Assembly (NCBI GenBank): GCA_017510335.1
Contig: JAFWNM010000002.1
Location: forward strand, 1-49,891
Length of the DNA: 49,891 bases
Source of the DNA: Paracoccaceae bacterium
GTDB lineage: Bacteria; Pseudomonadota; Alphaproteobacteria; Rhodobacterales; Rhodobacteraceae
Direction: 5' to 3'
The notes under the pieces are model-generated. The model was not told where the DNA came from, did not search any database, and worked only from the letters and a program-made list of their open reading frames with translations. Numbering within the stretch: the stretch's first letter is position 1; each line of letters starts with the position of its first letter. Of this stretch, positions 1-10,069 are shown in pieces. Made by a program: the position numbers and the translations under genes.

Positions 1-1
1 C

Positions 2-145
2 GAAATGTTCGCCGACCCGCAGGTGATCGCGCGCGGGCTGGAACTGGACATGGACGGCCTGAAAGGCGTGCGCCCACCTTTCAGGTTTTCAGGCCACACA
101 CTGGATTTCACACGACCCGCGCCCGCGCTGGGACAAGATGACTAG
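2..145 (+). CDS. CaiB/BaiF family CoA-transferase, C-terminal fragment
   Basis: The window opens inside this gene; 47 codons remain before TAG at 143-145. The tail contains LKGVRPPFRFSGH followed by a short TRPAP-type end, which is how CaiB/BaiF (type III) CoA-transferases usually finish. Such enzymes move CoA between carboxylic acids in the cytoplasm. The active-site aspartate region lies upstream of the window, so substrate and even catalytic competence cannot be judged. The next 250 bases hold a dispersed repeat, so the gene probably ends its transcription unit here. Assignment rests on this short tail only. Confidence 0.6.
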   Translation, partial: EMFADPQVIARGLELDMDGLKGVRPPFRFSGHTLDFTRPAPALGQDD

Positions 146-154
146 CGCATATTG

Positions 155-250
155 CGCAAAAATGGGAACCGGGTTTGGGCTTCTGAAACATGCGAATTCA
201 ATACATCGAAGCATGTCCTGTGAATGCCAATGGCCGCGACATGCCGTGGC
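155..250. repeat. Bipartite dispersed repeat, copy 1 of 3
   Basis: Copy 1 of a roughly 100-bp element also found at 37263-37358 and 44466-44565. The first half carries the TGGGAACCGGGTTT core followed by GGCTTCTGAAACATGC. The second half has AAGCATGTC, a short loop containing AATG, and CGCGACATGC, which can pair through the shared GCATGTC core. It fills much of the gap between the CoA-transferase end and the convergent acr3 end. Bases 251-399 show nothing else I can support. Confidence 0.7.
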
Positions 251-399
251 AGGTTCAAAAGCTGGTTGATGGTTTGCGCCGCTTCGAACTTCCGGCAAAG
301 CGACGCCTTCCAGCGTTGACGGCGCATCGGGGAAACGGCTGAACAAAAGTGACCACCGCCTTGCTGGCGCATGACATGGGCCGTGCACCTGTGGCACCA

Positions 400-1476
400 T
401 CACGGACGCGGTTGCGTTTTTGGCGCGCGGATCGGCGTTTCCTCAAGCGGGAACCAGTGGCGCGTCCGGTTGGCGAACCACACAAGCGACAGCATCACAG
501 GCACTTCGACCAGCACCCCCACTACAGTGACCAGCGCAGCAATGGAATTCAGGCCGAACAGTCCGATTGCCACAGCCACTGCCAGTTCAAAGAAGTTCGA
601 GGTGCCGATCATCGCGCACGGCGCCGCCACCTTATGGGGGACGCGCCACGCTTTCGCGGCCCAATAGGCGACAGCGAACATCCCATAGGACTGGATCAAC
701 AGCGGGATGGCGATGATCACAATGATCAGCGGCCGGTCAAGGATCACTTCACCCTGAAAACCGAACAACAGCACGACCGTAGCCAGAAGCCCGATAACCG
801 AGAAGGGTTTGACCCGCGCGGTAAACGCCCCCACTGCCGCCGCGCCTTTGGCAGGGTCACGCGTGCCGCGTGTCAGCGACAGCCGCGTAAACACACCCGC
901 GCCCAGCGGCACCACAACATACAGCACCACCGACAAGACCAGCGTTTCCCAGGGAACGGCTATATCGGTCACGCCAAGCAAAAGCGCCACAATGGGCGCA
1001 TAGGCAAAGATCATGATCACGTCATTGAGGGACACCTGCACCAGCGTATAATTCGGGTCCCCCTTGGTCAGCTGCGACCACACGAACACCATGGCCGTGC
1101 AAGGTGCCGCCCCCAAAAGGATCATGCCCGCGATATACTGGCCCGCTGTGCCCGGTTCGATGAAGGGCGCGAACACATACTCGAAAAACAGCACGCCCAG
1201 TGCCGCCATGGTGAAGGGTTTGATCAGCCAGTTGACCGCCAGCGTGATGATCAGCCCCTTGGGGCGTTCATGCACCCGCGCCAGGGACGTAAAATCCACC
1301 CCCACCATCATCGGATACACCATGAACCAGATCAGCACCGCGACCACGAAATTGATCGACCCGTATTCGAGGGCCGCAAGGGCGTTCACAAGCCCCGGGG
1401 CGATCTGGCCCAGCGTCAGCCCCGCAAGAATGGCAAGGGCAACCCAGACGGACAGGTAGCGCTCAAAAACAGGCAT
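400..1476 (-). CDS. acr3: ACR3-family arsenite efflux permease
   Basis: The 358-residue, very hydrophobic protein has about ten membrane spans and matches the bile-acid/arsenite transporter (BART) ACR3 family. ACR3 exports As(OH)3 from the cytoplasm using the proton gradient. The conserved cysteine in the fourth span is visible in GAAPCTAM (C126), and the family segments VGVDFTSL and GTSNFFELA are present. I chose the ATG at 1476 because [11 protein letters not shown] is the family's usual beginning; an in-frame extension to 1614 would run back into the preceding gene. It lies 61 bp downstream of an acyltransferase gene on the same strand, with no ars regulator beside it. The ArsR-ArsC/GAPDH/ArsJ operon of the same window is about 19 kb away. 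The family call is firm; regulation is unknown. Confidence 0.93.
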   Translation of the reverse strand: MPVFERYLSVWVALAILAGLTLGQIAPGLVNALAALEYGSINFVVAVLIWFMVYPMMVGVDFTSLARVHERPKGLIITLAVNWLIKPFTMAALGVLFFEYVFAPFIEPGTAGQYIAGMILLGAAPCTAMVFVWSQLTKGDPNYTLVQVSLNDVIMIFAYAPIVALLLGVTDIAVPWETLVLSVVLYVVVPLGAGVFTRLSLTRGTRDPAKGAAAVGAFTARVKPFSVIGLLATVVLLFGFQGEVILDRPLIIVIIAIPLLIQSYGMFAVAYWAAKAWRVPHKVAAPCAMIGTSNFFELAVAVAIGLFGLNSIAALVTVVGVLVEVPVMLSLVWFANRTRHWFPLEETPIRAPKTQPRP

Positions 1477-1537
1477 GTTGGTCTTCTTCTTTTCAGTCTT
1501 TTCAAGGGTGGGTTCAGTCCCGCCAGCGCAAAGCAGG

Positions 1538-2413
1538 TCACACATCCCCCCAGCGCCGGAGCATCCAATACCACTGGTCGGGGTTTGCCATGATCCGTGC
1601 GGACAGGCTGTCATTGAACGCGCGCGTCATGGTGACAGCGTCAGTATGGGGGATCGGGTTTTCAAATTCCACCCGAAAGCTGTTCCCGTCATCCGCACGA
1701 ATGCCATACGCCGGGATCATGGGCAGACCGTATTTCAGCGACAAATGCGCGGCCGACAGGGATGTGAAGGCATCATGCCCCAAAAACGGCAACCTGATCC
1801 CTTCGGCGTATTTCTCATCCAGCAGAATCGACACAATGCCGCCAGTGCGCAAATGGCGCACAAGCGCCATGGTGCCCACGCGGCCGGTCGCCAGAATGGG
1901 CTTGCCGCCTGCTTCGATACCGGCGCGCAGTCTGCGCTCATAATGGCGGTTCTTGTTGGGGCGATACACCGCGCCACTTTCCATGCCGTTCATCTTGATA
2001 ACAGCGCGCACCGCTTCCCATTGCCCGAAATGCCCGGACACGATGATCGCCCCCTTGCCAGTAGCATGCGCCTGTTTCAGGGCCTCCAGTCCGGGGCCAG
2101 AGGCGTGGAATTTATGGTGCTGGGTCTGGAATTCGGCATCGTGGTAAATCTCGAACAGGGTCCGGCCCATCTGGCGGCCCATCTCCTGCCCAAGCTTCGC
2201 ACGTTCGGCGCGCGGCATGTCGGGGAAAACACGCCTGGCTTCGCGGTCAAACCGCCGTCTGGCGGGCGGAAACCACCGCATGATCACGCCCAATGTCGTG
2301 CCCAACCCGCGCGACCGCATGTCAAAGGCCCGCCACCGCAGAACGGTCAGCGCCGACCACAGCGGGAAGTATCTGGCGTGATGCAGGACTGATTTCAGGG
2401 TTGTCGAAAACAT
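1538..2413 (-). CDS. LpxL/LpxM-like lysophospholipid (lauroyl) acyltransferase
   Basis: A 291-residue member of the bacterial lipid A acyltransferase (HtrB/MsbB) family. The diagnostic HX4E catalytic motif is H128-FGQW-E133, followed by a YRPNKN segment and a [11 protein letters not shown] block typical of the family. These inner-membrane enzymes transfer an acyl chain from acyl-ACP, generally to a lipid A precursor. Whether this copy acts on lipid A or another lipid (for example ornithine lipid) cannot be read from sequence. The start at 2413 ([10 protein letters not shown]) gives a normal N terminus; the longer in-frame extension to 2533 overlaps the DUF1285 gene and looks non-coding. It sits between the DUF1285 gene and acr3 on the same strand. 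Confidence 0.88.
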   Translation of the reverse strand: MFSTTLKSVLHHARYFPLWSALTVLRWRAFDMRSRGLGTTLGVIMRWFPPARRRFDREARRVFPDMPRAERAKLGQEMGRQMGRTLFEIYHDAEFQTQHHKFHASGPGLEALKQAHATGKGAIIVSGHFGQWEAVRAVIKMNGMESGAVYRPNKNRHYERRLRAGIEAGGKPILATGRVGTMALVRHLRTGGIVSILLDEKYAEGIRLPFLGHDAFTSLSAAHLSLKYGLPMIPAYGIRADDGNSFRVEFENPIPHTDAVTMTRAFNDSLSARIMANPDQWYWMLRRWGDV

Positions 2414-2481
2414 GGCTTTATATGATCGGGTTTTGCGACAAAACCAACCCCAAACGCCACATCGCGCGCAGGGGGGGCAAA

Positions 2482-3084
2482 CTAGGGCAGTTCGTCCGAT
2501 GCAATGACCGGAAAAAACACCCCGCCCGACCACACCCCGAACCAGCGCGCGCCTTCATGCGTCTTATGGGTGCACAACTCCACCATCCGGTAGAAGCTTT
2601 TGCGGTCGATCAGGGCCTCCAGCCCGTTGCGGACCATGATATAAGGGGCGGGTTCACCCGTTTCGGGGTCGCGTGTCATGCGCAAAGGATGCGCCGCGCC
2701 CGCGCGCGCGACATCCCCCACATTGGTGGTAAACACCAGATCCTGATCCTTGCCCGCCCCCGCAGCGCTGAAATCCACAGCAACAAAAGGGGCGTCATCA
2801 ACGGTGATTCCCACTTTTTCAACCGGGGTGACAAGGAAATATTTGCCATCTTCCAGTTTCAAGATGGTCGAGAACAACCGCACCAGGGCAGGCCGGCCAA
2901 TGGGTGTGCCCTGATAGAACCATGTCCCGTCCCGCGCGATGCGCATGTCCAGATCCCCGCAAAACGGCGGGTTCCACAAATGCACAGGGGGCAAACCCGC
3001 CCCGTTGCTGGCCGCTTGCGCGGCCCGCGCCAGCGCATCTGTTGACGGGGTCACGCTATTTTGTTCATCAGATGTTTTTGTCAT
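2482..3084 (-). CDS. DUF1285 family protein
   Basis: A 200-residue soluble protein with the DUF1285 signature: PPFCGDLDMRI near residue 40, a GTWFYQGTPIGR segment, the KYFLVTPVEK strand, and a central part with APFVAVDF. DUF1285 proteins are widespread in Proteobacteria and have no established function. No signal peptide or membrane span is visible, so it is likely cytoplasmic. It is divergent from the moxR operon with a 75-bp gap that should hold both promoters, and is followed on its own strand by the acyltransferase and acr3. The first about 25 residues are low-complexity. Confidence 0.85.
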   Translation of the reverse strand: MTKTSDEQNSVTPSTDALARAAQAASNGAGLPPVHLWNPPFCGDLDMRIARDGTWFYQGTPIGRPALVRLFSTILKLEDGKYFLVTPVEKVGITVDDAPFVAVDFSAAGAGKDQDLVFTTNVGDVARAGAAHPLRMTRDPETGEPAPYIMVRNGLEALIDRKSFYRMVELCTHKTHEGARWFGVWSGGVFFPVIASDELP

Positions 3085-3159
3085 TGGCCGCCTATGCGAT
3101 ATGTCACATTCTGATAGATAGTAGTTTCACACGAAAAATCACCCCGAAGGAGCGCCCCG

Positions 3160-4167
3160 ATGAGCACTGAAACCGACCTGATCGCCGCGATCGAGGCTTT
3201 GGGTGACAAACTGGCGCAGGCGCGGTCCAGCATCAACACCCGTTTTATCGGCCAGAAAAACGTGGTCGATCTGACACTTACTGCCATGCTATGCGGCGGG
3301 CACGGGCTGTTGATCGGCCTGCCCGGTCTGGGCAAAACGCGGCTGGTGGATACATTGTCCACTGTCATGGGCCTGAAGGGCAACCGCATCCAGTTCACAC
3401 CGGACCTGATGCCTGCCGACATTCTGGGGTCCGAGGTGCTGGACATCTCCGAGGATGGCAAACGCGCCTTCCGCTTCATCGAAGGGCCAATTTTCTGCCA
3501 GCTGCTGATGGCAGATGAGATCAACCGCGCCAGCCCCCGCACGCAAGCCGCCCTGTTGCAGGCCATGCAGGAAGGCGAAGTCACAGTGGCGGGCGCGCAT
3601 CATAAGCTGGAACGCCCGTTCCATGTGCTGGCCACCCAGAACCCGATTGAACAAGAAGGCACCTACCCCCTGCCCGAAGCGCAGCTTGACAGGTTTCTGG
3701 TGCAGATCGACGTTGTCTATCCCGACCGCGACACCGAACGCGACATCCTGCTGGCCACCACGGGGCTGGAAGATGGCACTGCCCATCAGGTGTTCAGCGC
3801 GGCCGAACTGCTGAACGCACAGGCGCTGTTGCGCCGCATGCCCGTAGGTGCGGGGGTGGTGGACGCCATCCTTGACCTGGTGCGCGCCTGCCGCCCCGAT
3901 GAACCCGAAGCCCATGACGCCGTGCGCGATTCTGTCAGCTGGGGGCCGGGGCCACGCGCGGCACAGGCCCTTATGCTGACCGTGCGCGCACGCGCCCTGC
4001 TGGACGGGCGGCTTGCCCCCGGTCTGGAAGATGTCGCAGCCATGGCGCGGCCTGTGCTGTCGCACCGCATGGCGCTGGGCTTTGCCGCAAGGGCGCGCGG
4101 GGAAAACCTGGGCGCCATTATCGACCGCGTTGCCGCAACCACCACCCGCCTGGAGGACGCTGCTTGA
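3160..4167 (+). CDS. MoxR-family AAA+ ATPase
   Basis: A 335-residue MoxR-type AAA+ ATPase. Walker A is GLPGLGKT (residues 53-60), and the Walker B/sensor region reads LMADEINRASPRTQAALLQAM followed closely by the EGEVTV insert. MoxR ATPases act as chaperones that mature partner proteins, usually with von Willebrand A (VWA) domain proteins encoded beside them. The four following genes overlap by a few bases (TTGA, TGATG, ATGA), so this is the first gene of an operon ending at 9897. A ribosome-binding site (AAGGAG) precedes the ATG. The client complex is inferred from the neighbours, not seen directly. Confidence 0.95.
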   Translation: MSTETDLIAAIEALGDKLAQARSSINTRFIGQKNVVDLTLTAMLCGGHGLLIGLPGLGKTRLVDTLSTVMGLKGNRIQFTPDLMPADILGSEVLDISEDGKRAFRFIEGPIFCQLLMADEINRASPRTQAALLQAMQEGEVTVAGAHHKLERPFHVLATQNPIEQEGTYPLPEAQLDRFLVQIDVVYPDRDTERDILLATTGLEDGTAHQVFSAAELLNAQALLRRMPVGAGVVDAILDLVRACRPDEPEAHDAVRDSVSWGPGPRAAQALMLTVRARALLDGRLAPGLEDVAAMARPVLSHRMALGFAARARGENLGAIIDRVAATTTRLEDAA

Positions 4168-5060
4168 CAGGTCCCCATGCCGAAAACCGCCAAGCGATAT
4201 TACGCAGCCGCGCCGAAGGGCTGGCTGCCCCGTTGCCTGCCCTGCTGGCGCAAGCCGAACATCTGGCGCAATCGGTGCTGCCTGGCGCGCATGGGCGCAG
4301 GCGCGCGGGCGCAGGCGATGAATTCTGGCAATACCGGCCTGCAACAGCGTCAGATTGGGGCGCAAGAATTGACTGGCGGCGGTCCGCGCGGTCCGACATG
4401 CATTTTGTGCGCGAAACCGAATGGCAGGCCGCACAGGCGGTCACCCTATGGGTGGACCAGTCGCAAGCCATGGCGTTTTCAGGCGAGAAATCGCGCCCGC
4501 CCAAAGCGGAACGCGCAAGGCTACTGGCCCTTGCGCTGGCTGTGGTGCTGCTGAAAGGGGGCGAACGGGTCGGACTGATGCCCGACATGCCCCCGCGCGC
4601 AGGGCGTGCGCAGCTTGACCCCCTTGCCGCACGTCTGACAGGTGACGTCGCACCCCACGAATACGGCACCCCGCCCATGATGGTTCTGCCGGCACACAGC
4701 CAGACAGTGTTCCTGTCAGACTTTCTGGGCGATCCGTCAGGGGTGCAGGACGCAGTGGGCCGCGCGGCAGATCGGGGCGTGCGCGGCGCATTGGTGCAAA
4801 TTCTGGACCCGGCCGAGGAAGCGTTTCCCTATCAGGGCAGGTCCATATTCACATCCATGGGCGGGGGGGTGCGCCATGAAACCCTGCGCGCTTCGGATTT
4901 GCGCGCGCGCTACCGCGACAGGCTGGCCGAACGCAAGGATATGCTGGCGGGCCTTGCGCGCGCAACCGGCTGGCATATGCTGACCCATCACACTGACCAG
5001 CCCGCAGGCCCGGCCCTGATGTGGCTGTGGCAACAGCTGGACGCAAGGCGGGGCATGTGA
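4164..5060 (+). CDS. DUF58 domain protein (MoxR partner, VWA-like)
   Basis: A 298-residue DUF58 protein. The typical core is visible around residues 50-95: EFWQYRPATASDWGARIDW, RRSARSD and a VTLWVDQSQAM strand resembling a degenerate VWA metal-binding site. DUF58 proteins pair with MoxR ATPases. The start codon is TTG at 4164, overlapping the moxR stop. It is supported by a GGAGG ribosome-binding site about 8 bases upstream and by the lack of a better start in frame. The stop overlaps the start of the next gene by one base, which implies coupled translation. Confidence 0.92.
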   Translation: MTGPHAENRQAILRSRAEGLAAPLPALLAQAEHLAQSVLPGAHGRRRAGAGDEFWQYRPATASDWGARIDWRRSARSDMHFVRETEWQAAQAVTLWVDQSQAMAFSGEKSRPPKAERARLLALALAVVLLKGGERVGLMPDMPPRAGRAQLDPLAARLTGDVAPHEYGTPPMMVLPAHSQTVFLSDFLGDPSGVQDAVGRAADRGVRGALVQILDPAEEAFPYQGRSIFTSMGGGVRHETLRASDLRARYRDRLAERKDMLAGLARATGWHMLTHHTDQPAGPALMWLWQQLDARRGM

Positions 5061-7828
5061 TGATCACGTTTGGCCCTGTCGGGTTTGCCACCCCTGCCCT
5101 GTTGCTGGCCTTGATGGCACTGCCGCTGCTGTGGTGGCTATTGCGCGCGGTGCCGCCTGCGCCTGTGGTCCGGCGGTTTCCCGGCGTGGCGCTGCTGATC
5201 GGACTGAAGGACGAAACATCCGAAAGTGACCGCACACCGTGGTGGTTGCTTCTGTTGCGCGCCCTTGGCATTGCCGCGCTGATCCTTGCCTTCGCCGGGC
5301 CAGTCCTGAACCCGCAACCCGCGCGCGACGGCACCGGGCCTGTTCTGGTGCTGACAGATGCAAGCTGGGCCAGCGCGCGCGACTGGCCACAACGACAGGC
5401 CCGCATGCGTGACATTGTGACCGAAGCGGGCCGTGCCGGCCGCCCGGTTGCAGTTGTTGCGCTGACCGACCTGCCAGCGGGCACATTGACCTTTCGCGCT
5501 GCAGATCACTGGCTGGAACGCCTGCCCGCACTTGCACCCGCGCCCTACGTTGCTGATGCCGAAAACCTGCAGGCATGGCTGGGTGCACAGCCCGACATGT
5601 TCGACACATATTGGCTATCAGACGGGCTGAACCATCCCTACCGGCCCGCACTGCTGGACGCGCTGCAAGGGCGGGGCGATGTGACAGTGTTTGAAACATC
5701 GCGCCCCGTGCTGGCGCTGTCCCCGCCTGTGCTGCAAGACGGCGTGGTGCAGATTACCGCACATCGCCCCGCAGGGCTGGGCGGACAGGACATCCAGATC
5801 ATCGCTGCGGGGCGCGACCCTGCAGGGGTGGAACGTGTGCTGGCCAGCGGCATGACCGGCTTTGCCGAAGGTGCGACAACAGCGCGTGTGGATCTGACCC
5901 TGCAACCGGAATTGCGCAACCGGATTTCCCGTTTCCAGATCGCGGGCGAACGCAGCGCGGGCGCTGTGGCATTGACCGATGACGCGCTGCAACGGCGCAA
6001 GGTTGCCTTGCTGACCGGCCGCGAAGGCCGCGAGGGGCTGGACCTGCTGTCGCCTTTTTTGTATCTGCGTCAGGCCCTTGGCCCCGTGTCGGAACTTGTC
6101 GAAAGCGCGTCTGTCGACGATTTGCTGCTGACAGCCCCCGATGCGCTGATCCTTGTCGATATTGCCCAAGTGTCGGAAGTGGAATCCGCACAAATTCTGG
6201 ATTTCGTCAATGATGGCGGGTTGCTTTTGCGCTTTGCCGGGCCGCGACTGGCGGCAAGTGATGTCGCGCGCAGCGACGAAGACCCGCTTTTGCCGGTGCG
6301 CCTACGTATTGGCGGACGCACTGTGGGCGGCGCCATGAGTTGGGGCGAACCCCGACGATTGCGCGACTTCGCGGCGGAATCGCCTTTTGCGGGGCTGGCG
6401 ATCCCCGATGATGTGACCATCAGCGCGCAGGTTCTGGCCCAGCCCGACCCCAGCCTGGGCGAGCGCACGATTGCATCACTGGCCGATGGCACACCGCTGG
6501 TCACCCGAAAATTCAGCGGCAGCGGGCAGGTGGTGCTGATCCATACCACCGCCAATGCAGACTGGTCCAACCTGCCCTTGTCGGGCTTGTTTGTTGACAT
6601 GCTGGAACGGCTTGCCCTGTCCACCCGCCCCACAGCGCCCAGCGCGCAGGATCTGGCAGGCATGGACTGGCAACCCCAGCGCGCGCTGGACGGGTTCGGA
6701 CAGGTGCACGACGCCAGCACCGCCCCCGTTGTGGCGGGCAACGCACTGGCGGCGCGTGCCTTCGGGCCGGACCTGCCCCCCGGGGTGTATTCCAGCGCGG
6801 CGGGCAGTTTCGCGCTGAATATCGGCGAGCAGGGCATGACCCTTTCGACCAGCACCTGGCCCGCCTCGGTCACGCTGGAACGCGACAGCGTGGCGCAGGA
6901 ACGCGACCTGAAAGCCTGGTTTCTGCTGCTGGGGATCGGGGTTTTATGGCTGGATATTCTGGCCGCGCTTTGGCTGTCGGGGCGCTTGCGGCGCGGCAGC
7001 GGCGCAACAACGGCGCTGCTGGCGGGCGTTTTGCTGGTCTTGATTGCCCCGCACCCCGCCAGCGCGGATGATGACAGGCTGGCACTGGCGGCAACATCTG
7101 ATGTGGTGCTGGCCCATGTCCTGACGGGCGATGCGCGCATTGACACTGTGGCCCAGGCGGGTTTGCGCGGGTTGGGGCGGGTTTTGTTCCAGCGCACATC
7201 TGTTGAACCGGCCAGCCCCATCGGGGTTGATCTGGAACGCGACGAATTGACGTTCTTTCCCTTCATTTACTGGCCCATCACCGAAGACACGCCCATCCCG
7301 TCAGACGCGGCCTATGCAAAACTGAACCGCTATTTGCGCGGCGGCGGGATGATCATGTTCGACACCCGCGATGCCGAACTGGCCGGGCTGACACGCACCA
7401 CCCCCGAAGCGCGCCGCCTGCAGGCCATCGCCCGCCCGCTGGACATTCCACCGCTGGAACCTGTGCCCGAAGACCATGTGCTGACGCGCACCTTCTATCT
7501 GCTGCAGGATTTTCCGGGCCGCCATACCGGGCGCGACGTCTGGGTAGAAGCCGCCCCCCCCGATGCCGAACAGGCCGAGGGCATGCCCTTTCGCAACCTG
7601 AATGACGGGGTGACACCCGTTATCATTGGCGGGCATGACTGGGCGTCGGCCTGGGCCGTGGATGAAGCAGGCCAGCCGATGTTCCGCATTGGCATGGGTG
7701 TCAGTGGCGAACGGCAACGCGAAATTGCCTATCGCTTCGGGGTCAACCTGATTACCCATGTGCTGACCGGCAACTACAAATCCGATCAGGTGCATGTGCC
7801 CGCCCTGCTGGAAAGGCTGGGGCAATGA
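5060..7828 (+). CDS. BatA-like N-terminal membrane protein fused to DUF4159
   Basis: A 922-residue inner-membrane protein. The N terminus has two spans in the BatA-type double-transmembrane arrangement (ITFGPVGFATPALLLALMAL, then WWLLLLRALGIAALIL). A VWA-like region follows (VLVLTDASWASARDW). Two further spans lie near residues 620-670. A C-terminal DUF4159 domain covers roughly 680-915, with LTFFPFIYWPI and GGGMIMFDTRD segments. The ATG at 5060 is preferred over one 39 bases upstream because it overlaps the DUF58 stop and follows a GGCGGGG ribosome-binding site. DUF4159 resembles a glutamine-amidotransferase-like fold. The role is unknown; position suggests a membrane complex remodelled by the MoxR ATPase. 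Confidence 0.88.
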   Translation: MITFGPVGFATPALLLALMALPLLWWLLRAVPPAPVVRRFPGVALLIGLKDETSESDRTPWWLLLLRALGIAALILAFAGPVLNPQPARDGTGPVLVLTDASWASARDWPQRQARMRDIVTEAGRAGRPVAVVALTDLPAGTLTFRAADHWLERLPALAPAPYVADAENLQAWLGAQPDMFDTYWLSDGLNHPYRPALLDALQGRGDVTVFETSRPVLALSPPVLQDGVVQITAHRPAGLGGQDIQIIAAGRDPAGVERVLASGMTGFAEGATTARVDLTLQPELRNRISRFQIAGERSAGAVALTDDALQRRKVALLTGREGREGLDLLSPFLYLRQALGPVSELVESASVDDLLLTAPDALILVDIAQVSEVESAQILDFVNDGGLLLRFAGPRLAASDVARSDEDPLLPVRLRIGGRTVGGAMSWGEPRRLRDFAAESPFAGLAIPDDVTISAQVLAQPDPSLGERTIASLADGTPLVTRKFSGSGQVVLIHTTANADWSNLPLSGLFVDMLERLALSTRPTAPSAQDLAGMDWQPQRALDGFGQVHDASTAPVVAGNALAARAFGPDLPPGVYSSAAGSFALNIGEQGMTLSTSTWPASVTLERDSVAQERDLKAWFLLLGIGVLWLDILAALWLSGRLRRGSGATTALLAGVLLVLIAPHPASADDDRLALAATSDVVLAHVLTGDARIDTVAQAGLRGLGRVLFQRTSVEPASPIGVDLERDELTFFPFIYWPITEDTPIPSDAAYAKLNRYLRGGGMIMFDTRDAELAGLTRTTPEARRLQAIARPLDIPPLEPVPEDHVLTRTFYLLQDFPGRHTGRDVWVEAAPPDAEQAEGMPFRNLNDGVTPVIIGGHDWASAWAVDEAGQPMFRIGMGVSGERQREIAYRFGVNLITHVLTGNYKSDQVHVPALLERLGQ

Positions 7829-9897
7829 CCGGCGTGCAGGATATTATCTTCGCCCCGCTGGTGCCGGTGCTGGCGCTGTGGGTTCTGGCCGGTCTGGCGG
7901 CGGCGCTGGTGGCGCTGGCGCTGTGGCAGGGGTTGCGCGGCTGGTGGTTGCGGGGGCTGGCGGCCCTGGCGGTGCTGGCGGCGCTGGCCAATCCGTCCTT
8001 GCAAGAGGAAACCCGCGACGCGCTGTCCGACATTGCATTGGTCATGGTCGATGATACGGCCTCCAACGGGATCGGGGACCGCGATGCCCAGACCGAAGCG
8101 GCGCTGGAGCATCTGGAAACTGAGCTGGCGCAACTGGCACTGGACACGCGCATTGTTCGGGTCACGGACAGTGCGGGCAATGCGGGCACGCAACTGAACG
8201 GCGCATTGGCCGAAGCACTGGCAGACCTGCCGCGCGACCGGCTGGCAGGGGTATTTATCGTGTCTGACGGGCAGGTGCATGATGCCGACCTGCCGCTGTC
8301 GGTGCCAGCGCCCGCACATTTGCTGCAAACCGGCCGCGCCAGCGATTGGGACCGCAGGTTGATCATTCGCAATGCACCTGCATTTGCAATAATCGGGGAA
8401 CCTGTCACACTGACCCTGAAAATCGAGGATCAGGGCGCAGTTCCCGCCACCACATCGCGCTTTACAACCCTACGCTATGCCATTGACGGCGCACCTGCGC
8501 AGACCGCGACTGTGCCCATTGGCGAAGATCTGGAACTGACGGTCACGCTGGACCGCGGCGGCATGAATGTGCTTCAGTTCGAACTGGACGACGCACCGGG
8601 CGAACTGACGGACCGCAACAATGCAGCTATTGTCCAGATCAACGGCGTGCGCGACCGGCTCAGTGTGCTTCTGGTTTCGGGCGAACCCAATGCGGGCCAG
8701 CGCACCTGGCGCAACTTGCTGAAATCCGACCCTGCTGTGGATCTGGTGCATTTCACCATTCTGCGCCCGCCCGACCGTCAGGATGGGGTTCCTGTGGATG
8801 AATTGTCGCTGATCGCCTTTCCCACGCGCGAATTGTTTGTCGAGAAGATTGACGATTTCGACCTGATCATCTTTGATCGCTATCGTCGGCGGGGCATTCT
8901 GCCCAATGCCTATTTCAGCAATATCGCGCGCTATGTGGAAGAAGGTGGCGCGCTGCTGGTTGTGGGCGGGCCGGAACTGGCGGGCGCGGATTCGATCTGG
9001 CGTTCGCCTTTGGGTGATATTTTCCCCGGCCAGCCCACGTCGCGCGTGATAGAACAGGGGTTCCGCCCCGAAGTGACGGAACTGGGCCGGCGCCACCCTG
9101 TCACAGCCGGCCTTGATGATCTGGCCCCTGTATCCGAGGATGGCGGCCCGGCATGGGGGCGTTGGTTCCGCCAGATTGAGCTGGACGCGCAGCGTGGTCA
9201 GGTGGTCATGTCCGGTGTCGCAGAGCGCCCGCTTCTGATGCTGGACCGTGTGGGCGCAGGACGCATGGCGCTTCTGGCGTCTGACCAGACATGGCTTTGG
9301 GACCGGGGCTTTGAAGGGGGCGGGCCGCAACTGGAATTGCTGCGCAGGCTGGCCCACTGGATGATGGGCGAACCCGAACTTGAAGAAGAAACCCTGACAG
9401 CCACCACCGAGGGCAACCGCATCACTGTCCTGCGCCGAAGCCTGCGCGACGATGTGGGCGCTGTCACCGTCACTGCACCAGATGGCACGCAAACTGTTCT
9501 GGACTTGACCGAGGATGCGCCGGGGGAATACCGCGCGCAACTGGACGCGCCGGAAACCGGCCTGTACCGGCTGGATGACGGCGAACTGGATGCCGTGGTG
9601 GCCCTTGGTCCCAGCGCCCCAAGAGAGTTTGAACAAACCATCGCAACCGCCGATCCGTTGCGCCCGGTCATTGACGCACAGCGCGGGGGCGTTGTGCGGC
9701 TGGAAGATGGCGCGCCTGATCTGCGACTGGTGCGCGAAGGGCGACTGGCGGCAGGGCGCGGATGGCTGGGACTGACGCCGCGTGATGCCTATGTGACAAC
9801 CGAATTGCGCAACACGGCCTTGTTGCCCGCATGGTTGTGGTTGATGCTGGCAGCAGGGTTTGCGCTTGGCGCGTGGCTGCGCGAAGGACGCAGTTAA
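7825..9897 (+). CDS. Membrane protein with VWA-like and GATase1-like domains
   Basis: A 690-residue protein with two N-terminal membrane spans (residues about 8-55), a VWA-like periplasmic part (DIALVMVDDTASNG, GVFIVSDGQVHD), an Ig-like middle, and a class I glutamine-amidotransferase-like domain around residues 275-440 (VLLVSGEPNAGQRTWRN, GGALLVVGGPEL). One C-terminal span precedes a short basic tail (WLREGRS). No catalytic Cys-His-Glu triad is obvious, so the GATase-like domain is probably non-enzymatic. It is the last gene of the MoxR operon, overlapping the previous gene by ATGA. This four-gene set is common in alphaproteobacteria, but I know of no assigned function. Confidence 0.85.
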   Translation: MTGVQDIIFAPLVPVLALWVLAGLAAALVALALWQGLRGWWLRGLAALAVLAALANPSLQEETRDALSDIALVMVDDTASNGIGDRDAQTEAALEHLETELAQLALDTRIVRVTDSAGNAGTQLNGALAEALADLPRDRLAGVFIVSDGQVHDADLPLSVPAPAHLLQTGRASDWDRRLIIRNAPAFAIIGEPVTLTLKIEDQGAVPATTSRFTTLRYAIDGAPAQTATVPIGEDLELTVTLDRGGMNVLQFELDDAPGELTDRNNAAIVQINGVRDRLSVLLVSGEPNAGQRTWRNLLKSDPAVDLVHFTILRPPDRQDGVPVDELSLIAFPTRELFVEKIDDFDLIIFDRYRRRGILPNAYFSNIARYVEEGGALLVVGGPELAGADSIWRSPLGDIFPGQPTSRVIEQGFRPEVTELGRRHPVTAGLDDLAPVSEDGGPAWGRWFRQIELDAQRGQVVMSGVAERPLLMLDRVGAGRMALLASDQTWLWDRGFEGGGPQLELLRRLAHWMMGEPELEEETLTATTEGNRITVLRRSLRDDVGAVTVTAPDGTQTVLDLTEDAPGEYRAQLDAPETGLYRLDDGELDAVVALGPSAPREFEQTIATADPLRPVIDAQRGGVVRLEDGAPDLRLVREGRLAAGRGWLGLTPRDAYVTTELRNTALLPAWLWLMLAAGFALGAWLREGRS

Positions 9898-10069
9898 GCG
9901 GCAATGGAACGACCTGCGCAACATATGAATTTGTGCTTAAACAGTCACAATTTCCGTGCTGCAGCATCTATTCCCTGCCCGCTGGCATGGCGGCGCGGCG
10001 ATGCGCCAGCTATATGAAGGGGCAAGGGGCCGGTTTCAGGCAACCGGACAAATATCAGGGGGCGTTCAT

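Noticed and set aside
349-1593. Long plus-strand open frame opposite acr3
   Set aside because: Composition is Arg/His/Gln-rich shadow sequence; the minus strand encodes a clear ACR3 permease.
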